Shown here in pieces: positions 1 through 7,371 of a stretch of 8,442 nucleotides of DNA. The translations under genes were made by a program, and so were the position numbers. Under the pieces are notes generated by a model that was given only the letters and a program-made list of their open reading frames with translations, made no database searches and had not been told where the DNA came from. Source of the DNA: an uncultured Flavobacterium sp. (GTDB lineage Bacteria > Bacteroidota > Bacteroidia > Flavobacteriales > Flavobacteriaceae); contig CAMLKV010000088.1 in the NCBI GenBank assembly GCA_946480635.1, positions 1-8,442 on the forward strand, in the 5' to 3' direction. Numbering within the stretch: position 1 is the first letter of the stretch; each line of letters opens with the position of its first letter.

Positions 1-934
1 TTACAGTCATTGATCTAAATTTAATACAATCAAACTCTTGATTATTTAACCCATGGCGCTTTTGTTTAAAAAAGATTGGCCCTTTAGAATCTAATCTAAT
101 CAACAAGGCAATAATTGGAATTAACCATGAAAGAATAAATAGTATTACTAATAATGAGAAGACTAAATCAAAAACTCGTTTAACCCAATAATTGAACCAT
201 GTTTCAAGAGGTGTTTTTCTGATGGAAATTAAAGGAATGTAACCATAATAGTCTAAAAACATATTATGTGATAATGCAGAATTATCTGGAATTAGTTTAA
301 TGGTTTTAAAATTACTGTGAGCAAAAGCAATGATTTCATCAGAACAATCTTTAGAAACACTATTAAGGTCACAATATATCTCATCAATTCTATTTTTAGA
401 AACAAATTGCTCTATTTCAGAAACTAAAACCGTATTAGAGAAAAAATTTTGCAGCTTATAGCCAAAATCATCATTTTTATTAAAAAAATCTGATAATTCG
501 TTACTTTTTTCACTTTGCCCAATAATTATAACATTACGATAATTTCCGCCCAGGATTTTTCTGTATTTTCTAAGTAAATAATAAATTCCGAATTTAAAAA
601 AACTTACAAATCCTGCTAAAAAAATAAGATATTTAACGACTAATAGAATTGAGACTTTTCTTTCCGTTGCAAATAAAAGTGCAATAAACACTAATGAAAA
701 CAAAGCTAATTGCATAAATATTTTTGCAATTATACTACTTTGAGCAGTGAAGCGGTATACTTCATAAAAGTTTGTATAATTTGCAATTATAGTCCACAAA
801 AAAAGAAGTGCTATGGCACTTTTTACCCCAAGTGTTATATTAGGAAATATAAAAAGTAACAACCAGACAATCAAAAGAAAGTCAACCAAATAAGAAATAG
901 GTCTTATGTACTTAGAATACCTACCTACTGCCAT
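1..934 (-). CDS. Polyprenyl-phosphate hexose-1-phosphate transferase (WcaJ/bacterial sugar transferase family), C-terminus cut by window edge
   Basis: This inner-membrane enzyme is expected to transfer a hexose-1-phosphate from a nucleotide sugar to undecaprenyl phosphate, the first step of exopolysaccharide, capsule or O-antigen repeat-unit assembly. The frame is open from an ATG at 934 to the window edge, giving 311 residues; full-length relatives are about 460. Visible parts, in order: four hydrophobic segments at about 12-31, 36-53, 67-90 and 94-121; a Rossmann-like CoA-binding-type domain beginning YRNVIIIG (132-139); a fifth hydrophobic segment at about 253-280; and the start of the catalytic domain with SKGPIFFKQKRHG (283-295) and KFRSM (305-309). 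The catalytic remainder is outside the window. An in-frame TAA nine bases upstream of the ATG excludes a longer start, and no Shine-Dalgarno is visible. The ATG lies 2 bases after the decarboxylase stop, so the two are probably cotranscribed. The sugar specificity cannot be read from this portion. Confidence 0.9.
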   Translation of the reverse strand, partial: MAVGRYSKYIRPISYLVDFLLIVWLLLFIFPNITLGVKSAIALLFLWTIIANYTNFYEVYRFTAQSSIIAKIFMQLALFSLVFIALLFATERKVSILLVVKYLIFLAGFVSFFKFGIYYLLRKYRKILGGNYRNVIIIGQSEKSNELSDFFNKNDDFGYKLQNFFSNTVLVSEIEQFVSKNRIDEIYCDLNSVSKDCSDEIIAFAHSNFKTIKLIPDNSALSHNMFLDYYGYIPLISIRKTPLETWFNYWVKRVFDLVFSLLVILFILSWLIPIIALLIRLDSKGPIFFKQKRHGLNNQEFDCIKFRSMTV

Positions 935-936
935 TG

Positions 937-1920
937 CTATTTAATATAATCTTTGAAATCTTTATGCGCTTCTTTTAGAAGTTCTTCTTTAGGTAAAGAT
1001 TTAAAATATTCGTAAGTCAATTTCATTCCTTCACTACGAGAAACTTTAGCCTCCCAACCTAATATTTCTTTTGCTTTAGTGGTATCTGGTTGCCTTTGTA
1101 AAGGATCATTTTCTGGAAGCGGATGGTAAACAATTTTCTGATTTGTCCCTGTTAACTTAATTATTTCTTCAGCAAAATCTTTGATTGTGATTTCATCAGG
1201 ATTTCCAATATTTACAGGGTATGCATAGTCAGATAATAATAAACGATAAATACCCTCAACCTGATCATCTACATAACAAAATGAACGTGTTTGAGAACCA
1301 TCACCAAAAATCGTTAAATCTTCCCCTCTTAATGCTTGACCAATAAAAGCTGGAATTACACGACCATCATTAAGTCTCATTCTTGGTCCATAAGTATTAA
1401 AAATACGAACAATGCGAGTTTCTAAACCATGAAAACGATGATAAGCCATTGTAATTGACTCCTGAAAACGTTTTGCTTCATCATAAACACCACGTGGTCC
1501 AATTGTATTTACGTTTCCAAAGTAATCTTCTGTTTGAGGATGGATTAAAGGATCTCCATATACTTCTGAAGTTGAAGCTATCAAAATTCTTGCTTTTTTT
1601 ACTCTGGCTAAACCTAATAAATTATGTGTTCCTAACGAGCCAACTTTTAATGTCTGAATAGGAATTTTTAAATAATCTATTGGAGATGCTGGAGAGGCGA
1701 AATGCAAAATATAATCTAATTCACCTGGAACATGCACAAACTTAGAAACATCGTGATGATAAAACTCAAAATGCTCTAGTTTAAACAAGTGCTCAATATT
1801 TTTTAAGTCACCAGTAATTAAGTTATCCATTCCTATAACATGATAACCTTCTTTTATAAATCGGTCACAAAGATGTGAACCTAAAAAACCTGCTGCTCCA
1901 GTAATTAATATTCTCTTCAT
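937..1920 (-). CDS. uxs: UDP-glucuronate decarboxylase (UDP-xylose synthase), extended SDR family
   Basis: This cytoplasmic NAD-dependent enzyme is expected to convert UDP-glucuronate to UDP-xylose for polysaccharide synthesis. The 327-residue product shows the Rossmann motif GAAGFLG (8-14), the UXS signature ASPASPIDY (75-83), STSEVYGDP (116-124), the YxxxK pair Y146/K150 in [19 protein letters not shown] (174-181), GDGSQTRSF (206-214) and [14 protein letters not shown] (from R276). E119, Y146, K150 and R276 align with active-site residues known from human UXS1. This pattern separates it from RmlB and GalE, which share the fold. The frame is open 33 bases further upstream, but the ATG at 1920 is preferred because the protein then starts directly at the first beta strand (MKRILITG). 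That ATG overlaps the rmlD stop by one base (TAATG). The UDP-glucose dehydrogenase needed to make its substrate is not in the window. Confidence 0.93.
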   Translation of the reverse strand: MKRILITGAAGFLGSHLCDRFIKEGYHVIGMDNLITGDLKNIEHLFKLEHFEFYHHDVSKFVHVPGELDYILHFASPASPIDYLKIPIQTLKVGSLGTHNLLGLARVKKARILIASTSEVYGDPLIHPQTEDYFGNVNTIGPRGVYDEAKRFQESITMAYHRFHGLETRIVRIFNTYGPRMRLNDGRVIPAFIGQALRGEDLTIFGDGSQTRSFCYVDDQVEGIYRLLLSDYAYPVNIGNPDEITIKDFAEEIIKLTGTNQKIVYHPLPENDPLQRQPDTTKAKEILGWEAKVSRSEGMKLTYEYFKSLPKEELLKEAHKDFKDYIK

Positions 1921-2768
1921 TATATTTTTGTTTGTGCTAAAGCTTCTTGCCAATTTTTAATTATTATCCCAAAAGTACTTTTAATTTTTGATTTATCCAG
2001 CACACTATACTTAGGTCTTTTTGCTGGTGTAGGGTAAGCCTTTGTTGGGATTGGATTCACATCAATATTTACATTGTTGATCTTAAAAATTTCTTTTGCA
2101 AAATCATACCATGAACATTGTCCTTCATTGCTAAAATTATATATACCATAATTTGCAACTTGTTTAGTGTTAGAAAAGATTTCTAGAATTGCTTTTGCTA
2201 AATCAACGGCATTTGTTGGAGTTCCGATTTGGTCAGAAACTACATTTAATTCTGTTCTGTCTTGAGATAAACGCAACATTGTTTTCATGAAATTATTCCC
2301 GAATTGAGAATACACCCACGATGTTCTTATAATAAAATATTTGCTACAGTTTGACGCAACTTCTTTCTCTCCGTCTAATTTAGTCTGACCATAAACGCCA
2401 ATTGGGTTTGTTAAATCAGATTCTAAATATGGAGTGTTAGCAGTGCCATCAAAAACAAAATCAGTTGAAATATGAATTAATGTAGCGTTGTTTTTTTGAC
2501 AAGCAATTGCTAAATTTTTAGGCCCTGTTACATTTACCAAATAAGCTTTTTCTTGATCAGCCTCTGCTTTATCAACGGCAGTATACGCAGCTGCATTGAT
2601 GCAAAAATTGATTTTATTTTTATCAAAGAAAGAAAAAACTCTTCCTTCATCTGTAATATCTAAATCTTGAGAAGAAGCAAAAATAAATTGCATCTCTGAG
2701 TATTGAGATGCAATAAATTGTAAAGACTGTCCTAATTGACCTGAAGCTCCTGTAACTAAAACTACCAT
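1920..2768 (-). CDS. rmlD: dTDP-4-dehydrorhamnose reductase
   Basis: RmlD catalyses the last step of dTDP-L-rhamnose synthesis, the NAD(P)H-dependent reduction of dTDP-4-keto-L-rhamnose, in the cytoplasm. The 282-residue protein has the usual family length. It carries the nucleotide-binding motif GASGQLG (7-13), [12 protein letters not shown] (58-69), STDFVFDG (101-108) with T102, the YGQTK motif giving Y126 and K130, RTSWVY (in the 148-153 region) and [14 protein letters not shown], all hallmarks of the RmlD group of extended SDR proteins. Its ATG lies 7 bases inside the end of rmlC, and its TAA shares one base with the next start codon, so it sits in a tight operon with the sugar genes around it. 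The L-rhamnose probably goes into a surface glycan, consistent with the downstream glycosyl-1-phosphate transferase. Confidence 0.95.
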   Translation of the reverse strand: MVVLVTGASGQLGQSLQFIASQYSEMQFIFASSQDLDITDEGRVFSFFDKNKINFCINAAAYTAVDKAEADQEKAYLVNVTGPKNLAIACQKNNATLIHISTDFVFDGTANTPYLESDLTNPIGVYGQTKLDGEKEVASNCSKYFIIRTSWVYSQFGNNFMKTMLRLSQDRTELNVVSDQIGTPTNAVDLAKAILEIFSNTKQVANYGIYNFSNEGQCSWYDFAKEIFKINNVNIDVNPIPTKAYPTPAKRPKYSVLDKSKIKSTFGIIIKNWQEALAQTKI

Positions 2769-3313
2769 ACTTTTCGAGCATTTTCTAGTGTTGGTAATAC
2801 TTTATCTTTTTCAGAAATAATCAATTCCTGCTCTGGTATACCCCAATCAATCGCTAATGTTGGATCATTATAAATCAAGCCTCCTTCACTTTCTTTGTTG
2901 TAAAAGTTATCACATTTATAAAAGAAAGTAGCTTTTTCACTCAGCACAATAAAACCATGAGCAAAGCCTCTTGGAACAAAAAATTGCTTTTTATTTTCTG
3001 CAGAAAGTAAAATGGAGTATGATTGTCCAAATGTTTCAGAATCTGGGCGTAAATCTACAGCGACATCTAATACTTCTCCTTCCAAAACACGAACCAATTT
3101 TGCTTGTGCATGTTCTCCACATTGGTAGTGTAATCCTCTCAAAACTCCTTTTGAAGAATAAGATTGGTTGTCTTGAACAAAATTAACCTCTTGACCAATT
3201 CCTTGATTAAAAGTATTTTGATTAAAACTTTCCATGAAATACCCACGGTCATCATGGAAAACTTTTGGCTCAAGTATAAAACAACTTTTAAGATTGGTTT
3301 CTGTAAAATTCAT
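2762..3313 (-). CDS. rmlC: dTDP-4-dehydrorhamnose 3,5-epimerase
   Basis: RmlC epimerises dTDP-4-keto-6-deoxy-D-glucose at C3 and C5, the third step of dTDP-L-rhamnose synthesis. The 183-residue length is typical for this cupin-fold enzyme. Visible family motifs are FHDDRGYFMESFN (19-31), FVQDNQSYSSKGVLRGLHYQ (45-64) with the catalytic base H62, the substrate-binding K72, RVLEGEVLDVAVDLR (75-89), FFVPRGFAHGF (111-121), catalytic Y132 in FFYK, and D170, the usual partner of H62, in SEKDK. The ATG at 3313 shares its A with the last base of the preceding TAA stop (TAATG), so its translation is probably coupled to the upstream NP-I-like gene. The genes for the first two steps, rmlA and rmlB, are not between here and the probable promoter and must lie elsewhere. 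Confidence 0.96.
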   Translation of the reverse strand: MNFTETNLKSCFILEPKVFHDDRGYFMESFNQNTFNQGIGQEVNFVQDNQSYSSKGVLRGLHYQCGEHAQAKLVRVLEGEVLDVAVDLRPDSETFGQSYSILLSAENKKQFFVPRGFAHGFIVLSEKATFFYKCDNFYNKESEGGLIYNDPTLAIDWGIPEQELIISEKDKVLPTLENARKVW

Positions 3314-4998
3314 TAGCAGTTAAAAATTTGCTCTAATATTTTAATTGTGATTAAGTATGTAGGTTTTACTCCTGTTGTTCCTAATCCTCCTGAAGCTAAT
3401 GTACTTCCTGTTTCTAAAGGGTTATCTGAAGCGTAGTAAGCGTAACGTACTTTTACGTCTGGATTAATACTTTTTCTAATTTTAGAAGCCGATTGGATTG
3501 CCTTTTGATAATAAGCACCTTCCATTTCAAGTCCTATTGCTTCCCAAGTAGATTCATGGAAGAACTTAAGTAAATCTCTGTTTTGTAATGATGTTCCTAG
3601 AACCGTAATCATAGGTCCTTCATACACTGGAATGTCATTCCCTTCGAACATTGCTCCAGTTAATTGATTTTCAAAAGGATAATTATCAGCTGTACCCTCA
3701 TTTACGTGAGCTGTTGCAATCATAATATCTCCTTTTCCACCTTCAAGGATACCAGCTTTACCCATAATTGAAACCGATTCTACATTTAAGAATGTTTTCT
3801 TTTTATCAACTTTGTATGGTTTTAAAAGCTCGTCGATGGTTTCGAAAGCTTGCTCACCAAAAGCATAATCCATTACTATTAAAACTGGTGACTCTCCATT
3901 GATTTTAGCATTTGGAAATGCTGTTTTTTTCCAGTCAAATTTAGCAGTATCAAAAATTTGAACATCAATATTAGTTCCTGATTCATCTGGTTGTGAAATC
4001 ATTCCGTGTTGTAAAGCAAAATCTTCTACTTTCTTACGTAACTCTTTACTTCCAGAAGCCGAAAGATCTTCATAGATTTGATATTCTCCTTTTCCTTTAT
4101 ACTTTGTAGCTAATACAGCTGGTGCAAATACTGAATTCATTACACTGTGCATGTTAGCGCTGATAATGTGAATTGGTCTTTGTAACAAGCCATTGTCTGC
4201 TAAAGTTTTCTTGATGTTTGTTGCCCAAATATCACCATAGATATGGTGTCCTAAACGCTCTCTTAAGATTGGACTAAAGGTTATTGTTCTTTTATTGTTA
4301 TCAACAACTTCTTCAATAGCAATTTTTCCTAACCAATACACAATATGTAAGAAACGGTCTGGTGCCGCTGCAGTAGCAAAATCATCATAAATCTCACTCA
4401 CCTCTGCAAAAGTTCTTCCTAATACATTAGCTGCGTGAGAAATTGCTTTTTCTCTTTCAATTAAAGTCAGTTTTTTTGATTGAAGAGCTGCTTGCTCTAA
4501 TTTTTGCCAATCTCTTGATACAGAACCTTCATCATCAATCAACACTTTATCTTTAATTTTATGTGATTCGATAAAAATGAACGTTAAGTGTGTCAAGATA
4601 TCATAAATATCTGAACGTCCACGAGTAATTTCTACATTCATTTGTTCGTCATCAATACGGTAGCAATTTCTACGACGTTTTGGAGGAACAATTGGTTGAA
4701 AATGTGATTTTGAGTAGCCTTCATCAGAAGTTAAGTTGATATAACGACATTCTTCGATTCCTACTGGAAGACGTTCTATTACATATAACAATCCGTTTAA
4801 TTCTACTTTTTCTTCTGCGATTGAGCCATAAATTTCTGGGCGAAGTGCTAGTAAAGCTTCTCTTAAAGTTTCTCCTGAAACTCCCATAGGTTTGTAAAAA
4901 CCTCTGTTAAATAAATGTCTCATTGTAATGTACAGTCTTTCGATAGCAGCCGAAGACTCTTGCGCTCTTGAGCGCGAAATGTTTTTGATTTCTTTCAT
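3313..4998 (-). CDS. Nucleoside-phosphorylase-fold (NP-I-like) protein with large N-terminal region, function unknown; possibly DUF6909
   Basis: The 561-residue protein has no signal peptide or membrane segment and is presumably cytoplasmic. Its C-terminal half resembles the purine/uridine phosphorylase (NP-I) superfamily. It has HIISANMHSVMNS (277-289), a strand VLIVMDYAFG (372-381), SIMGKAGILEGGKGDIMIA (410-428) recalling the GtAGgl...GDi phosphate/ribose-site loop, an EGT at 434-436, LEMEGAYY (490-497) like the ribose-binding MExxA motif, and SDNP (524-527) at the place of the purine-contacting Asp. The first 250 residues match nothing I can name with certainty. They include a basic patch PPKRRRN (105-111) and a helical stretch at about 165-235. 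I recall a flavobacterial family of this size catalogued as DUF6909, but cannot confirm membership. Such proteins are sometimes labelled AMP nucleosidase; that activity is possible but unproven. The gene has its own -7 box and its stop overlaps the rmlC start by one base. Confidence 0.7.
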   Translation of the reverse strand: MKEIKNISRSRAQESSAAIERLYITMRHLFNRGFYKPMGVSGETLREALLALRPEIYGSIAEEKVELNGLLYVIERLPVGIEECRYINLTSDEGYSKSHFQPIVPPKRRRNCYRIDDEQMNVEITRGRSDIYDILTHLTFIFIESHKIKDKVLIDDEGSVSRDWQKLEQAALQSKKLTLIEREKAISHAANVLGRTFAEVSEIYDDFATAAAPDRFLHIVYWLGKIAIEEVVDNNKRTITFSPILRERLGHHIYGDIWATNIKKTLADNGLLQRPIHIISANMHSVMNSVFAPAVLATKYKGKGEYQIYEDLSASGSKELRKKVEDFALQHGMISQPDESGTNIDVQIFDTAKFDWKKTAFPNAKINGESPVLIVMDYAFGEQAFETIDELLKPYKVDKKKTFLNVESVSIMGKAGILEGGKGDIMIATAHVNEGTADNYPFENQLTGAMFEGNDIPVYEGPMITVLGTSLQNRDLLKFFHESTWEAIGLEMEGAYYQKAIQSASKIRKSINPDVKVRYAYYASDNPLETGSTLASGGLGTTGVKPTYLITIKILEQIFNC

Positions 4999-5019
4999 CT
5001 TTTATATTTTTCTAACCTG

Positions 5020-5027
5020 CAAAGGTA
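5020..5027 (-). promoter_or_regulatory. Bacteroidota-type -7 promoter box (TACCTTTG) upstream of the NP-I-like gene
   Basis: The minus strand reads TACCTTTG followed by CA, an exact match to the TAnnTTTG consensus of the Bacteroidota primary sigma factor. It lies in the 40-bp gap between the NP-I-like gene and the preceding secreted-protein gene. No good TTTG -33 element is seen at the expected distance; only a T-rich TTTTAA stretch lies there. Transcription would begin roughly 6-8 bases downstream, leaving a leader of about 15 bases. It probably drives the NP-I-like, rmlC, rmlD, uxs and transferase genes. Confidence 0.6.
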
Positions 5028-5038
5028 CAATTTTATTT

Positions 5039-5872
5039 TTAGTTTGTTAAAATAAGATTTATTGCAGGCTCAGGGACTTTAGGTCTTGAAGTTTGATTTT
5101 TGATTGTTTCAGTAATTTTTTTGTTCCAAATTCCTCCAGAATAATTGAACAAAAACTCTCTTTCAACAAAGCTGAATAATACGTTTGGAGCAACCCCTTT
5201 TTCAGTTCTGTTCTTTTCGATCAATAGTTTTTCTACCCCAATAAAAACTCCTTCGATTGGAAACTCAATGTTGTTTTCGGAAATATTAACCCAAGTCGTT
5301 TGAATCCCTTTTTTTACATTGATAATTAAATTTTTATCTAGCAGTTCTTCCCCTGGGAACCCATTTTGATCTGCTTTATAGATTCTAATTTTAACTGAAG
5401 CATTATCTATTTTACAATCTGTTAGCAATGCTATTTTACTTAAATATTTGGTCTTTGAATATGACTTATTATAAGGGAAAAATTTAACATCAATCCTTGG
5501 TCCGTTGTCAAAAGCTTGCAATGTGGTATTTTCTATTTGTCCTATTTCTAGGCGTCTATTGCGACGTCTTTTTGTTATTGCTATTTCGCTTAGTTGGTAT
5601 GCTGTTGGCTGTAATTTAACTAAAGAAGCTTCTTTTGCTAAAACAAGCTTCTTTTCAAAACCTAAAGAGGAAAATAATAAGCTTTTGTCAGGAGTTGTAT
5701 GAATGATAAATTCACCGTTTTCTTCTGAAGTTGTTGCTATATTCTCTCCTTGAACCCAAATATTTACATAAGGTACAGGTTGATTAAATTCATCTACAAC
5801 TTTCCCTTTTATTTGAGAAAAAACAGAAGTTACACATAATAGCAGTAATACTAAAAATCTATTGTCCTTCAT
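5039..5872 (-). CDS. Secreted protein with carboxypeptidase-regulatory-like domain and uncharacterised C-terminal beta-rich region
   Basis: A 277-residue exported protein. Residues 1-19 form a Sec signal peptide: a charged start (MKDNR), a leucine-rich core, and a probable cleavage in VFS-Q typical of flavobacteria. The one Cys in the core is not in a lipobox. Residues 21-78 fit a CarboxypepD_reg-like Ig-type domain (IKGKVVDEFNQPVPYVNIWV, later SEENGEFII and LLFSSLGFEKK), the same module found at the N-terminus of TonB-dependent outer-membrane receptors. No TonB plug or barrel follows. An Arg/Lys-rich stretch (101-107) is followed by a region (about 128-277) with alternating hydrophobic residues suggesting a beta-sandwich; I do not recognise its family. 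The frame extends upstream to an ATG at 5908, inside the GH3 gene. The ATG at 5872 is chosen because it gives a proper signal peptide and follows a purine-rich AGAGAAAGAG. The protein is probably periplasmic or outer-membrane associated. It is the last gene of its operon. Confidence 0.75.
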   Translation of the reverse strand: MKDNRFLVLLLLCVTSVFSQIKGKVVDEFNQPVPYVNIWVQGENIATTSEENGEFIIHTTPDKSLLFSSLGFEKKLVLAKEASLVKLQPTAYQLSEIAITKRRRNRRLEIGQIENTTLQAFDNGPRIDVKFFPYNKSYSKTKYLSKIALLTDCKIDNASVKIRIYKADQNGFPGEELLDKNLIINVKKGIQTTWVNISENNIEFPIEGVFIGVEKLLIEKNRTEKGVAPNVLFSFVEREFLFNYSGGIWNKKITETIKNQTSRPKVPEPAINLILTN

Positions 5873-5882
5873 CTCTTTCTCT

Positions 5883-7370
5883 TTATTCTTTAACAAAAAA
5901 GTCTGCAATTTTTCTATCGTTAGATAATCTAGGTAGTTTATTTTGTCCGCCTAATTTCCCAATCGATTTCATATATTCTTGAAATCCATTTTTTTCAACT
6001 TTAGTAATAATAAGTGTTCGAAGTACATGCCCCACAATCAAATCGTCATAATACACATTTTGTTTACGCATAGCTACATCGAGTTTTAGTGCAAATTCTT
6101 CTAAATTATCTGGCTCATTTTCAAATTCGATAAACCATTCGTGATACGGCAAACCTACGGTCGGATTAATTTGTGGTGCTACTGTAAATTCGTTTACTCG
6201 CACCAATGTTCCTTCCATCGCTTCTTGTAAAGCACTTTCTACTTCTTTACCAATTACGTGTTCTCCAAAAGCAGAAATGTAATGCTTAATCCTACCCGAA
6301 ACAATTACTCTATATGGTTTTAAGCTGGTAAATTGAATTGTGTCACCTATGTTATAAGCCCAAAGCCCAGCATTTGTCGATATAATCAAAACATAGTTAA
6401 CACCTAACTCTACTTCACCAATGGTGTAGCGTTTTGGATTTTCCGTAAAAAACTCATCTGCTTTAATAAATTCATAAAAAATTCCAGAATTTAAAAGTAA
6501 TAACATCCCTTTTTCTTTTTGGGAATCTTGATAGGCAAAAAATCCTTCAGACGCTGGAAATAGCTCTATAGAATCTACTTTTCTTCCAATTAAATTTTCA
6601 AATTTTGCTCTGTATGGTTCATAATTTACTCCTCCATAAATAAACAGGTTGAAGTTTTTAAAGATCTCTCCAACAGGTTTATTGGCTTTCGCCGAAAGCT
6701 TTTCAAAATACATTTGTACCCATGATGGAATTCCAGAAATCACCGCCATATTTTCGTTGATGGTTTCTTCAACTATTGCATCTACTTTGGTTTCCCAATC
6801 TTCAATACAATTGGTTTCCCAAGATGGCATTCTGTTTTTTTGAAGATACTTTGGAACAAAATGTGCTACAATTCCTGATAATCGGCCCAATTTAACTCCA
6901 TTTTTTTCTTCAAGAATAGGGCTTCCTTGTAAGAAAATCATTTTTCCATCAACAAAATCGACATTACCCGTTTCATGAATATAACTCAAAATAGCATTTC
7001 GAGCCGCTTCGATATGATAAGGCATTGACGCTTTTGTAAGCGGTATATATTTTGCCCCAGAAGTTGTTCCAGAAGTTTTTGCAAAATACAAAGGTTTTCC
7101 TTTCCAGAGAATATCTGATTCGCCTTTTACTACTCGGTCAACATACGGACGTAAATCTTCATAATCTCTTATTGGAACACACTTTACATAATCTTCATGT
7201 GACTTAATTTGTGAGAAATTATGATCTTTACCAAAAACTGTATTCTTAGCTTCATTGATTAACTCTTGAAAGACTTTTTGCTGAATAGCAACCGGATTAG
7301 TTGCCCATTTTTGGGTTTTATTGTAGATAATAGAAGCAAACAATTTTGCTCCAATACTTTTAATTGACAT
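5883..7370 (-). CDS. GH3-family (auxin-responsive GH3-like) acyl-adenylating enzyme
   Basis: This 495-residue cytoplasmic protein belongs to the GH3 family, which adenylates a carboxylic acid with ATP and in plants then conjugates it to an amino acid. Visible parts are the P-loop-like ATP motif TSGTTSGAKYIP (99-110), GIPSWVQM (213-220), YGGVNYEPY (245-253), motif 2 SIELFPASEGFFAYQ (267-281), LWAYNIGDTIQF (336-347), and the hinge region YRVIVSGRIKHYISAFGEHV (353-372), after which the small C-terminal domain begins. The C-terminus has GKLGGQNKLPRL (471-482), a conserved GH3 ending whose Lys may act in the active site. The length fits bacterial members. The substrate is unknown: bacterial GH3 proteins of the Bacteroidota have no established auxin role. 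The start lies 2 bases after the SdpI-family stop, and the next gene begins 11 bases past its own stop, so it sits inside an operon with envelope proteins. Confidence 0.9.
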   Translation of the reverse strand: MSIKSIGAKLFASIIYNKTQKWATNPVAIQQKVFQELINEAKNTVFGKDHNFSQIKSHEDYVKCVPIRDYEDLRPYVDRVVKGESDILWKGKPLYFAKTSGTTSGAKYIPLTKASMPYHIEAARNAILSYIHETGNVDFVDGKMIFLQGSPILEEKNGVKLGRLSGIVAHFVPKYLQKNRMPSWETNCIEDWETKVDAIVEETINENMAVISGIPSWVQMYFEKLSAKANKPVGEIFKNFNLFIYGGVNYEPYRAKFENLIGRKVDSIELFPASEGFFAYQDSQKEKGMLLLLNSGIFYEFIKADEFFTENPKRYTIGEVELGVNYVLIISTNAGLWAYNIGDTIQFTSLKPYRVIVSGRIKHYISAFGEHVIGKEVESALQEAMEGTLVRVNEFTVAPQINPTVGLPYHEWFIEFENEPDNLEEFALKLDVAMRKQNVYYDDLIVGHVLRTLIITKVEKNGFQEYMKSIGKLGGQNKLPRLSNDRKIADFFVKE

Positions 7371-7371
7371 T

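Noticed and set aside
1455..1661. Plus-strand open frame of 68 codons inside uxs
   Set aside because: It lies wholly antisense to a well-supported gene, has no recognisable motif, and its composition is that of reverse-complemented coding sequence.
937..1920. Assignment as dTDP-glucose 4,6-dehydratase (RmlB) because of the neighbouring rml genes
   Set aside because: The [18 protein letters not shown] and RQPDTTKAK motifs are those of UDP-glucuronate decarboxylase, and the length is shorter than RmlB (about 350).
2971..3186. Plus-strand open frame of 71 codons inside rmlC
   Set aside because: It is antisense to conserved RmlC active-site coding sequence and shows no family features.
3313..4998. 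Firm call as AMP nucleosidase
   Set aside because: Only general NP-I fold motifs are visible. The N-terminal half cannot be matched from memory to the AMP-binding domain of E. coli Amn, so the specific activity is unsupported.
4999..5038. Rho-independent terminator in the gap after the CarboxypepD_reg gene
   Set aside because: No stable inverted repeat followed by a T-run was found; the gap is AT-rich but unstructured and holds a promoter box instead.
5505..5702. Plus-strand open frame of 65 codons inside the CarboxypepD_reg gene
   Set aside because: It is a shadow of the minus-strand gene with no promoter and no motif.
6649..6843. Plus-strand open frame of 64 codons inside the GH3 gene
   Set aside because: It is antisense to conserved GH3 coding sequence and has no independent evidence.
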